This document shows positions 12,319 through 24,764 of a stretch of DNA of 64,000 nt, one piece after another. A model generated the notes under the pieces. That model did no database searches and was not told the origin of the DNA. It saw only the letters and a list, made by a program, of their open reading frames with translations. This stretch comes from Leucogyrophana mollusca. Taxonomy: Eukaryota; Basidiomycota; Agaricomycetes; Boletales. Within the stretch, counting starts at the first letter, position 1, and the number at the start of each line of letters is the position of its first letter. A program made the translations under genes and the position numbers. The DNA lies in assembly GCA_021014945.1 (NCBI GenBank), contig MU266351.1:124001-188000 (forward strand), written 5' to 3'.

Positions 12319-12598
12319 AGAAGAAACCTAGGGTATATAACTTATGGTCTTAGCAAGTGCAAGCAGAAGGCAAGAAGCAAGATGAATTTCAGCCACGGTC
12401 GCCTGATATAAAAACCAGGAAAGAGAGAAATGGTTCGAGACGCGTAAAAACAGCTCACGTGATGCAGTCGCGTCACCTCATTTGTTGATCAGCTTGGCTC
12501 TGCGCGAGATCGACGTACAGAATCAAGGAAATAATATAGGATGAAAAGTACTATAGAATACAAATAATACATCCAAGGCGCCCCGGAATGCAGCACAT

Positions 12599-13125
<527 letters not shown>

Positions 13126-13456
13126 TGTGATTGAGATAAAGTGGTGGTGGTGGTAGTAGTGGTGGTAGTGGTGGTATGTACAAATGTACAGCGGCGAGTG
13201 TGTGAGCGGGATGGGAGATTACAGTGGCAAGAAACCAATATGCGCCCGTATTTATACCCCGACAGCGAGGTTGTGAAATAAGGTTCAGCAATCAACAAAG
13301 GCGCGACGCGTCAGGACGCGTGCCAAACAACACCACACGCGACAGGACGCATTAAATACTTCGTCCACCTCCTTCCCTTAATTTTCCATCTATCGCTCGA
13401 ACGCCCACCGTCGTCGCCTTACCAGCCCTTCACAAACTCTTACCACTTCACTCGGA
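13126..13456. promoter_or_regulatory. Bidirectional H2A/H2B promoter with two ACGCGT boxes
   Basis: The gap between the divergent histone genes carries ACGCGT at 13306-13311 and 13316-13321, CAATCAACAA at 13289-13298, and a TATA-like element reading towards H2A (TTTATA near 13250-13256). ACGCGT is the MluI cell-cycle box bound by MBF in yeasts and used for G1/S genes. The same combination occurs at the second histone pair, which supports a functional role. A (GGT)-rich tract at 13141-13174 lies in the H2A 5' leader. Confidence 0.7.
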
Positions 13457-14082
13457 ATGGCACCCAAACCCGCTTCCACCGCCTCCAAGGCCCCCGCTTC
13501 TACCGCTGCCTCCAAGGCTCCTGCTAAGACCACCGCAAAAGACACAGCAAAGAAGGCCACTAAGACTTCTGCTGGAGCCACCGGCGCTGATGGCGAGAAG
13601 AAGAAGAAGCGCAAGGTCCGCAAGGAGACGTACTCCAGTTACATCTACAAAGGTATTTCATTCAGGACTTTGCTTTGTGAATCATTTTGTTGATTTTTAC
13701 TTTGTAGTCCTTAAGCAAGTGCACCCTGATACTGGTATCTCGAACAAGGCAATGGCCATCCTGAACTCCTTCGTGAACGACATCTTTGAGCGTATTGCCA
13801 CTGAGGCATCCAGTATGTCGTCTTTCATCTCTGTCTGCGTTGATTGGTTTACTTAATTTACCCTTGCGCTTTAACAGAACTTGCTACGTACTCGAAAAAA
13901 TCCACAATCTCATCACGAGAAATCCAAACCTCGGTGCGACTCATCCTGCCTGGTGAACTCGCCAAGCACGCCATCTCAGAAGGCACCAAGTCCGTGACCA
14001 AGGTAAGCCCACTCCCCTCCGCACCCCGCTTTCTCTGATTTTCTTTTGTATCCTGTAGTTCTCGAGCTCGACGGCGAAGTAA
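13457..14082 (+). CDS. HTB: Histone H2B (copy 1)
   Basis: Core histone. Exons 13457-13652, 13708-13812, 13878-14002 and 14059-14082 give 149 residues. The Lys/Ala/Pro-rich tail ([13 protein letters not shown]...) is followed by the conserved core: [91 protein letters not shown]. The last exon is only 24 nt (FSSSTAK and stop). Intron positions are identical to copy 2 at 23947. Confidence 0.97.
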
Positions 14083-16180
14083 TTTTGTGCGGCTCTTTTT
14101 ATTGGTTCGGAGGTGCTCGACTTAGACGGTGTTCGCGTGCGGACCTGTTGTATTTTAGCTGTATGATTTACATTATTTCTAATCTACGTTTCTTTATCGT
14201 CGCCTGTTGTGCAATGATACATTGCTTTTGCAGTGAGATTTCGGAGCACCGAACAGTAACCTTTAATCAAGCCGCCGGACCACCCGGGTAATATTCTGCC
14301 CTTGACCTTAGGCCTCACCCTGCCTCACCGCATTAGAACTTGTAGCAGCTTGAATTGTTCTCATTGGGGCGCTTCTAATTTAAAGGACGGGTGCAGGCTC
14401 GTGGACGCTCCAGCAGTTGTCCCCAACACCTCGGGTCGAGTGCTGGCACTGCCGTGGTCAGCGACCCTGTCACACCGAACATCCTTTGCGGTAGGCTTCG
14501 CACCAGTGTTCGAAGTCGAGCCCTCACCAGATACTTTAACAGACAGGCTAGGACCCGAGCAGCCTGCCACAAGAATCCCAATTCCGGTGCTGAACCTACC
14601 AAGTTTGTATTTGAGGCCCGGCGGCGAGGACCCACAGAAAGGCGCCACCCAGACATGGAGCCTGGAGAGATCGGTGATGGAAGGGAGGGAGTATCTTTCC
14701 TGAGCGAGTTTGCATCCTGGGATCAGAGTTTATGGGAGTGGCCGCCAGAAAGGGAGGATGATGGCCAAGTACGGCATGATACCATTTGCAACGCCGAAAA
14801 ATCCGGAAACCCGAAGCCGCGTTCAGGGGGTGGACAAATCGGGAGCGTTCCTGGCAAGGAGCAAACATCTATGGTTGACCTCTCCGGCAACTGGGAACAG
14901 GGGTCGTGGGGCCGGACGAGCGTGAGGCGTCAAACGTGCAAGGGCATGGGAGTGCGGCGGGGCAGGTGTGGGGACGAACAGGGCGACGTCTCGGACTTAG
15001 AGATAAAGCGCTGAACCAGCAGGGCGTTGGGAGAAAACGCATGTTACAGGCCGTCAATAACACACTTGCACAACTGCCTTGTCTCCGACACGGGATTCGC
15101 CGTCTCTACATGGATGCGTCCAAAAAGCAACGAGTTGCTTCGTGCGATCTTCGGACAGCACGCCGCACTACGGTGGACACGCGCTCACAATGCGACCCCG
15201 GTAATGGGGACCGCAAGTCCCACAACGGGCGGCAAAGTCGCGCAGCGTGGATTTCGATCGACTCTGCCGCAGCCGCGAGTACTTACCACCAAGTGCGTCA
15301 ACTCATCCACGGCATACGGCTCCGAGGAACGAGAAAGTAACCCTCTACAACCGTCAAGGGGGCGTAAGCCGTTATCTATGAGGAAATGGGCTTCTGTTAA
15401 GGCCGCACAAAGCACCAGAGATAAACGCCACACCTATCTAAACACGGTTGCCGTTCGGTGCAGCAATGAAGTTAACGCCGAGCGCAGGCAACTACCGGGA
15501 TGGAGCTTTTGCGCCATTTTCATTTTCAAGGCACGTAGATCGAGTTCGAAGGCATCCATGCATGGATCATTTACCGGGTGTATCCTGCGACGAGTTTCTG
15601 GTTCTCATCTAGGGACGAAAGCAATTGAAACGTTGTGCCTTGTCTGTTATAACGAGGTGGAGCGCTGGTCTCAGACGCGTACGTACAAGTTACTGGGAAA
15701 GTCCTCGGCAGAGGGCGAGGGTGGAGAAGTAGACGGGAGGCATTATAGCTGACTGATTATGATGCTCCGCCCTTCGAATGGGATCCACAGCACGAGGCAG
15801 CCATGGAGTCGAGCTAACTAGCCCATCGCACAGAGATCGTTGTGTCTGGTGAGGATTAGACCTGGTAGCGTTTCCCAGCCTCCCTTGGGCGAGTGAATTG
15901 GGCAGATATCGGTGACAGGTGGCGTTGGAGAGCGTCGTGTGAGGTGGTGAGCGGGGATGGTTCTACATGATGTAATTATCCTAAAGGGGATGTATGACGT
16001 GTGTGGCGCGGAGACTATACCCTTGAATTTTGTCGCTGTGGAGCATGTGTGTAAATTGAAGGTGTGGCTGCTCTGCACAGTTCGCGGGTCGAACATACAC
16101 GACGACGACCAACAAAAGGTATACCCAACATAAATTCACAACATAAATAGGTATTATTTCAGTGTATACTTCCACTTACA
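14083..16180. other. Gene-poor region with long open but unrecognised frames
   Basis: No gene recognised in 2.1 kb. Two plus-strand open stretches (14391-15014 and 15027-15752) exist in GC-rich sequence, but their translations are Arg/Ser/Gly-rich, lack any motif and show no convincing fungal splice pattern. Part of the right end is presumably the promoter of the RRM gene starting at 16181. Confidence 0.4.
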
Positions 16181-19100
16181 ATGGCGTCCTCCGCCCCCGT
16201 CTCCGCCTCGGCGTCGGCACCTACAAACGACGACATAGAGGCAGTCATACAAATGGCAACTTCAAACCGCCAATCCCCCGATTCACGCTCATCTATCCCT
16301 CTCAAAGACACCCGCACCCAGCTATTCGTAGGAAACGTACGTTTTCCGAAACCCTTACCCTAAATCCCCGGCGTTCCACTAACACAAATCCCCCAGCTAC
16401 CCTACCGTGTCCGCTGGCAGGATCTTAAGGACCTCTTTCGTCGTGCGGGCACCGTACTTCGCGCAGATGTCTCTCTCGGTCCAGACAACAGATCACGTGG
16501 TTACGGTACTGTCCTCCTCGCAACCGCAGAAGACGCCGGCCGCGCAATCGATATGCTCAACGGATACTCGTGGCAGACCCGTGTCCTCGAGGTCCGCCCA
16601 GATCGCCTCGGCACTGTTGGCGATTTCGACGCTGCCGCCACTTCGTATGTACCGCCTGGTAGTGCGTACCCAGTCGTGTACGATGAGTTTGCGTATGGCG
16701 CTGGCGATGCGGGCGCCGGCATGCGCAATCTTTTTGTTGGGAACGTGCGTTCGCCTCGTGTTTTTTGTCCTCCCCTCTCCTCCGCTAACATGTTTTTCAT
16801 GGTGCTCTCTCTTTCCACTTTAATTACCTGTCACTACGTAACTTGTTTTCGTCGGTAACCTATTCATTTTCCTGGCAATCTCCCTTTTCTCATTTGACAC
16901 ACCACCTTTTCATCGTTCACGGTTTCCCCCCACTTCTTCCTACCAACACTTCATCGTCTTTTCCGCTCCGCCATGATCTTTACATCTCCCCGACAAAATC
17001 TCCTCGTACATACAAACTAACCCAACAGCTCCCCTTCCACATTCAATGGCAAGACCTGAAAGACCTCTTTCGCGCAGCAGGCGCAGTCGCACGCGCAGAT
17101 GTCGCACTCGGTCCAGACGGCCGTTCACGCGGCTTCGGCACAGTCGTGTATGCCAGCGAGGAGGGCGCGGAGAGAGGAAGGAGGATGTTTGATGGGTGGG
17201 TATTTTTGTTCTCTTTCTATTGCCTGGCCTTGTCTCGTATTGCTTCTTTCTGGTTTTGTTCTCTTCGTGCCGGCGCTTTTTCCAGTGTTGCGGCATTTTT
17301 TGTCTGGGTGGCGAGCCGACTGGCGGCATGTGGAGCTCTTTACGGGATTGCCCTTGCAGCGTCTTTTGCATTCCGCGGCTTGTTGGTCTTTGGGATCTCG
17401 ATGCCAGGATCAGTGCAAACCAGGTCACATTTCCTTCCCTTGTCATTACTGGCTTTAGACGTCCTTCTCAACCTGACTATGATTGCGGCGTTGCCGTCGT
17501 TGGTCCTTCATCAAACCGGCCAACCTAATTTCGACGGTCGAGTGTACCAAAGTGTTACCCTCTTTTTTCTCTCTACACCCGCCTCCTACTTGCACTCTAC
17601 TCGACACCTTACTAATACTTTCTTTCTCCCCACACACAGGTACGAATTTAACGGCCGGCCACTGAAAGTGCACTACGACAAGTTCACTCAGTCGACGCAA
17701 CCCGTCCCGCTGTCATTGTCTATACCCCCGACCACGATCTCGCATCTGGAGTATGCGCAATATGGTGCGCTGGCGCAGCATTCGCAGCTGGACTCGATGG
17801 GGCAATACCCCCCGTTGGATCCGACGGGGCAGCATTTACAGCTAGATTCGATGGGGCAGCAGCGGTCACAGCTCGATGCGCATTCAAGCCTTGACTCGCT
17901 GGGACACCATTCGCGTTTAGACACCCTGGACGCACTGGCACAGAGATCGGACTCGCTGGCTGAACGACTCCACCTCGATGGCTATCGGCAACCATCAGCG
18001 TCGTCATCTCAATACGCCCCGCCCGCACTTGATCATTCGAAATCGGACCCGGTGGTGCGTTCCCACTACACGGAGCTCGGTTCATCACACTCCCAGTCCC
18101 AGTCTCAATCGCAGTCCCATTCCCCGCTAACGCAAGATCTATTGGCGCAAACCTCCCACCTCGAATCGCTAATACAGGGACAACTCCAGCCATTAAAGCA
18201 TTCCCTAACACAGAGACAGCTCGACTCGCTAACACAGAGACAACTTGACTCCGTGACGCAGAGACAACTCGACTCGCTGACGACCTCGCAGCTCGAAGCT
18301 CTCATCCTCCAGTCCCAGTCCCAAGCTCAATCTCTTTCCCAGTCCCAATCACGCTCATCCCACTCCCAGTCGCAAACGCACTCCAACTCCCTCGCTCCGA
18401 CGCCCAATCACTCCAACTCACTCTCACGTGCAGGCTCCCTCACAGGCTCGCCCCACCCCACATTCGCCAGCCCTCATTCTGCGTTCACAGCCATCTCGAG
18501 CACCAGTCCTCATTCCGCATCATTCGCCAACACCAGCGCCTCGAGTCCTCACCCCGCTCGTGGCTTGAAACTGAACCTCAGCGAACACGCCTCGCCGCGC
18601 CCGAGCATAAGTGTCCCGACGTCGCAGGCCGTCTCTCCGCAGCAGCGCGGGCTCGTGAGCTTTAGCGCCGGTGCGGAGCAGAGGGGAGGGTTCGGTTCGG
18701 GTGCGGAGACTTTCAGCGCTACCACCTCCTCTTCCAGACCGAGCTTCAGTGCAAGCACGTCGCAGAGACCAAGCTTTAGCGCGAGCACTTCGCAGAAGCC
18801 GAGTTTCAGCGCGAGTTCGTCTGCAAGGCCGAGTTTTAGTGCGAGTACGTCTCAGAGGCCAAGCTTCAACGCGTCGTCCATATTAAATGGGCCGTCGTCG
18901 TTGCTGAGCGGGCCGTTCTTGGACGATCCGCCACATTCGAGTACCCAGTCTTCGTCTAGGACGGCATTGAACCCATTGTTGGGCGCATCTCCACCGCCGA
19001 CTGGGGGATGGCCTACGCTTGGGATGTCGAGGGACGGAGAGCAGTCGACGTCGAGGGACGTTGCTCAGTCGATCTTGAGTGACCGACAATCGAGTGATCG

Positions 19101-20670
19101 GAAGCCGGCCTCGAGTACGGGTCCTGTGCGGAGCGGGAGTAAAGGTACGATGGGTGAAGTGGACTACGTCACATCTGCGTTGGGTGCGTTGGGTATGCGT
19201 CGGGCCAGCCGTGTCACTTCGCCCAACAGCAGGGACGAAGGCGCGGAGAACGATGTGAAGACGGACATGGAGAAAGACAAGTCGACCAGACCGCAACCCC
19301 AGCGGAAATCACCGCCTCGAGCGCGCGTGCCGTCCTCTCAATCTCCATCCCATACCCAAGCGCAAACACAACCACAGGCCCACCCTGCCCACCCGGGGCC
19401 AATCGCCCTCCCTCCTCCTTCTCCCTTCGCGGTTCCGATGCTCTCGCCGCACTACACTGCCCATTCCCCGCTGTATCATCCGTATTATATGGGCCAGCAC
19501 CCGCAGAGTCCTATGTACCATCCGGGGGCCGGGCATGCGGGTAGCCCACTGCACCATCCCGGGCATGCGCACCCTCTAGGCAGTCCGCATCCGCACATGG
19601 CTGGCAGCCCTCTACACCACCCGGGCCATGGCTTCCACCACCCGTTGCATTATGGAGTGATGACTCCGCATGGGCTGCCCCCCATAACACCCAGTATGCC
19701 GCCGTTTACGTTCTTGCACCCGCAGTCCCAGCCTCAGCAACAGGCGAACGGACATGGGAACGAGGCCGGTAATGGCCTCGAGTCATCTTCAGAATTAAAT
19801 GGCTCGACCGATGGCCAACAGCGACAGCAGCAGCAGCAGCAGCCTCTACCCACCCCACCTCTATACTACCCCCACCCGCAACCTCAGCACCCACAATACC
19901 AACACCAACACCAACATCCACCCCCGCGCGTACACTTCCACCACCCTCAGATGTTCTCCCCTGGCATCCCCCTTTCTCCCGGGATCATGATCCCGGTGGG
20001 GATGGTGCCTGTGACACCTGGGGGCGTACCGATGACACCGAGCGGGGTCGTGCCTGTACCAATGACGCCCGGGGTGGCGATGACACCTGGGGTAAGGGCG
20101 TTTTGGCCAAATGCCCCATGGATCAACCCGGCGGTTGGGGCACCTGTCAGGGTTGATGAGGAAAGGGACGGGAATGGGGGTGGAAGTGGGGAAGGAGAAG
20201 GTTACTTCCCACCGGTATTTGGGGGTAGCACGAGTAGCGGGCAGGGTTCTGGGGGTGTTGGGGGTGAGGATATTGGCTACTTCCCGCCCGTAAGTGTCGC
20301 GAATGAGATTTTGAAGGAGGGGAGTGAGTTTGGTGCTGGTGCACGAGAGGGCACGGCTGGGAGAAAGGCGAGAAGGAGGAGTACGAGCTCGCCGCGCTCG
20401 GGATCGAGGAGTTCTCGATCGCCGTCGACGTCTGCGTGGATGACGTCTCCTTCGCCTGATAAGGAGGACGAGGGGGCGCAGAGTGATAAGGGGAAGAAGA
20501 TGGAGGTTGAGAAGCATGGGCTCACGCGAACGACCTCGCAGCACGAACCGAAGAGGGAGTACCATGACGGGACGGGGAAGCGTGGGTCACTGACGCATCG
20601 ACCAGAGTCGGACCCTGTCGTCCACTCGGAGGGAGAGGGGAAGCGGAAGGGCACTGGGCTTGGGCTATAA
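16181..20670 (+). CDS. Two-RRM RNA-binding protein with very long low-complexity tail
   Basis: Exons 16181-16336, 16397-16744, 17029-17195 and 17640-20670 join in frame for 1,233 residues. RRM1: RNP2 QLFVGNLPYRV, RNP1-like RSRGYGTVLLAT. RRM2: RNP2 NLFVGNLPFHI, RNP1-like RSRGFGTVVYAS, ending in YEFNGRPLKVHYDKF. Both share WQDLKDLFR. The tandem RRM layout resembles the Gbp2/Hrb1 and Mrn1-like hnRNP/SR-type proteins. The remaining ~1,000 residues, all from exon 4, are disordered: repeated LDS-L/M-GQ units, a QRQLDSLT run, SQSQSQ tracts, four or five SFSAS repeats, His/Pro-rich segments, a short polyQ, and a Ser/Arg-rich end. Probably nuclear or cytoplasmic mRNP; targets unknown. The third intron (444 bp) is unusually long for this window. 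Confidence 0.87.
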
Positions 20671-21530
20671 TGCCGAGGCAAGTGCGGAGCAACAATGAAA
20701 AATGAGAGGTACTGTATCCATGTCTTTTTCTTCACTTGATTAATGGTCGAGGGCTGGTTTCTTTCGTTCCTATTTCTTGGTTTCCTACTTTTTTATTTTC
20801 ACGCATGTTAGCTTTGCCGCATTTCCATTTCATTACTTCTTTTCTGTGCTTTTGGAGGCTTATGTGGAGGTTTTGTGTCGCCCTTGCATACCTTGTCTTG
20901 TGTTATATCCTCTGCATGTCGAGATCCTAGCATTCGAAACTGAACTACACATTTGAGCTCCTTGTATCTATTTAATCTATCTAATTTACTCTGGTGAATC
21001 ACATTCCAAGCTTAAGCTTGTACCTCCGTGACAAGTCCCACAATATGATAATCCCATTGACAGGTAAGTAGCGCTCGCCTTTACATCCGATGGCACCTTT
21101 CAATGAATCTCATTGACGTGAGGTCGCGCTCGCCTTCAGGCTTCACATCTGGCGCGCTCCGAGAGGTTCAGCCACAAAATCCCCACGCAGTAATATGTAA
21201 CTTACTGTAATCCGATGTTTTTTCGGGTTGCGGCAATTGTTATCTACGAACCGCCTGCAGCTGGAACTTGTTCGAACGAAGGGTTCATCACACAGCAGCA
21301 CATCCGAGAATATTGACCGACTTGAAAGTCCACCCGAAGGCCATAAATTATCATTCACCAGTCAGCCAGCAAAATGGAGTACTCACAGAGTGCATATAGC
21401 ACCATGCACAATGTCACGCTTTTGGAGTCAATGTGTTCACTAATCTTATCTTTCGGCTTGACCTCCAGGACAAACATTCAATGATATCGTGCGAAAAAAC
21501 CCTATCAACCAGCGTCTCGGAATTGAAGGG

Positions 21531-21690
21531 CCTCTTGTCCCAATTCCCTTTCCAGTATTCAGCGACACTCAACGCCACTCAACGCCACTCAACGACACTC
21601 AACGAAACTCAACGACCTCGTCCCATCTCCCTTTCCGGTGTTCGACGCTCGACGACATTCAACGACCTCTCGTCCCATTCCCTTTCCAGT
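21531..21690. repeat. Nested minisatellite: ~10-bp CACTCAACGM units inside a ~25-bp repeated block
   Basis: Five to six consecutive near-copies of a 10-bp unit (CACTCAACG plus C or A) occupy about 21566-21616. Around them a longer block, reading roughly CCTCTTGTCCCAATTCCC and then TTTCCAGT, appears three times, starting near 21531, 21616 and 21666. The pattern is visible directly and codes for nothing recognisable. Confidence 0.85.
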
Positions 21691-22061
21691 AAAGTAACGT
21701 CATATGCCAGCCTCTAGAGGCATCGTTTTCGAGCACTGGGGAATAACACTTCTCACCCAGAGATTATAAAGTGTCATGGTACATCAGGACTCACTTCGTC
21801 CCCCATCACTCGAGACTGATAAGCTTCCATCGAGAAAACCTCAGTCGCTTCTGCAAGATCACTCATCCATATTTAAGTCATCTACCATCGACCGCCGGCT
21901 TACAGTTCGAACTTCTGATCACATCCCACTTGGATCAGCCCTCTCAGCCCTCTACAGTCAGCATCATCACAAACCCGTCGTCTCGATCGTATAGCTGACC
22001 TTCGTCCATCCACTATCCGCACTATGCCAGAATCTTGTGTGGGTGAAAACACCTAACCTCG

Positions 22062-22220
22062 ATGGATGCAAGACCCCGAGATGTCACCTTAATTCTGCTC
22101 GCTGTCGCCGTCTCAGGAATATACTTGCTCGCTGGAATACACCGTTCCATCAACGTCAATATATATTACAACAGCCTGAATGTCAGCCAAATTGACAATT
22201 CTGTGGTACAGTCTGTGTAA
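22062..22220 (+). CDS. Possible short membrane protein (52 residues or first exon)
   Basis: An ATG opens a 52-residue frame with one good hydrophobic helix (VTLILLAVAVSGIYLLAGI, residues 8-26) after a charged start (MDARPRD). The stop overlaps a good donor (gtaagt at 22217), so this may be a first exon. An acceptor near 22293 would add about 20 acidic residues. No family is recognised. Real or chance is undecided. Confidence 0.3.
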   Translation: MDARPRDVTLILLAVAVSGIYLLAGIHRSINVNIYYNSLNVSQIDNSVVQSV

Positions 22221-23084
22221 GTCAAATTCGGACGGGGGTTATTGGTAAACACTGTGGCTTACCAGTCTCCCCTCGCAATTCTTTGGCCTAGTAGGGTGGG
22301 CGAGAATGAAGAATGCGATGCTGGGGAACCAGGATGTCAACCAAGCACCTAGATCGACACAGAAAAACAGTCTGCAAGCGAGGCCCGAGTTAGTATCAGT
22401 ATGCCCAGAACTAACCTTCTAACATCCCCACCCTGGTCCTCTAAGCAGTGTCCTTTCTGAATAGTTTTGCCGGCGGGTTCAGTGGGGATCAGTCCGAAAT
22501 TTTTCTTGTTATAGATCATGTATGCCGTTGTTCATTATGATGTTGGGCTTGTGTAGACGCTGTCGCGACGGCCACCATCTCATCCCCTATCTTAGGCTTG
22601 AAACAATGACCGCCATGGGCCGTGTATCTACAATGTACAAAAAGTGTCACTCAATCAAGTATGTCGACCACCTTCTCTGGACGTGGGCACCGCACTTGAA
22701 GTTTGTGTGTAGCAAGCGCCACTAATTCGAGAGACATCATGCTGACAATGACCTACATATGTCCCAATGAGCCAAAGCATCGTAATGCCAATGGGGACCG
22801 GATCTCTATCCCCAACTCCCCTACCAGAAATGATGCTAGTAGTATTCCGGTCATCTGCGAGCTCAGTCGGTATTTTCCACCAAAATTCAAGTCTAATCGC
22901 TGGCTCCCATCAAGTCTCCTCAAGCGTTCAACTTAGAACGCTTTTACAGGTAAATAGGCTCAGCCTCTCGAAGGGAGTTGTGACGCATCCTTCGAAGGAG
23001 ACGACGAATAGATACAATACAGGGGTAATTAGCGAAACGTAGGTAATGGTGCAATGTAGCAGGATAGAGATACATAATGACAGT

Positions 23085-23668
<584 letters not shown>

Positions 23669-23946
23669 GATGTTTGTCGATGGTGAGGATAAGGGGGTGG
23701 CGAGAAAGAAGATTTGGGAACCCTATGAGACGCGTCTCGTATTTATACCCTCGCACGCGCCACAATCAACAAGACGCGTCGTGTCGCGCCAGGACCAAAC
23801 AAGAACAAAGTCACGTGTGGGTATATATAGGAGATGTGTATTGATTTACCGCCTCCCTGTTTATCTCTGTCCCCAACCATCACCATCCACGCCAGTTTTC
23901 GCGTCTTTCTGTCCATATCTCACTTCGATCTCACATCTGCTGCGCA
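23669..23946. promoter_or_regulatory. Second bidirectional H2A/H2B promoter with two ACGCGT boxes
   Basis: ACGCGT occurs at 23730-23735 and 23774-23779, CAATCAACAA at 23763-23772 just before the second box, a TATA element towards H2A near 23741-23748, and TATATATA at 23822-23829 towards H2B. The order and spacing of the CAATCAACAA plus GACGCGTC block resemble the first histone pair. Confidence 0.7.
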
Positions 23947-24546
<600 letters not shown>

Positions 24547-24764
24547 GGCTGTCTATTCTTTCTTCCGTGTGTATCCTTAGGCATTGTATCCCGGTATCTT
24601 ATTTATTGAGATGTACTCTCTCGGCTATCTTACTGTTGCAAACCTACTCAATAATAATCAACGCCAACATTGTAGCAGAGGGATCTCAGAAATAGCCCAT
24701 CGTCTTCCGCAATATAACAATCAAGTACATCAAACTACACGCTCGCGCTCGGAAATACAGTTCC

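Larger units (their letters stand above)
20671..23084. other. Intergenic region with minisatellite and a possible short gene
   Basis: Apart from the repeat at 21531-21690 and the short membrane ORF at 22062 (listed separately), I recognise no gene in these 2.4 kb. Confidence 0.4.

Noticed and set aside
17196..17639. Open reading frame through the third intron of the RRM gene as coding sequence
   Set aside because: It would interrupt RRM2. Splicing FDG to YEFNGRPLKVHYDKF gives a standard RRM end, with good splice signals.
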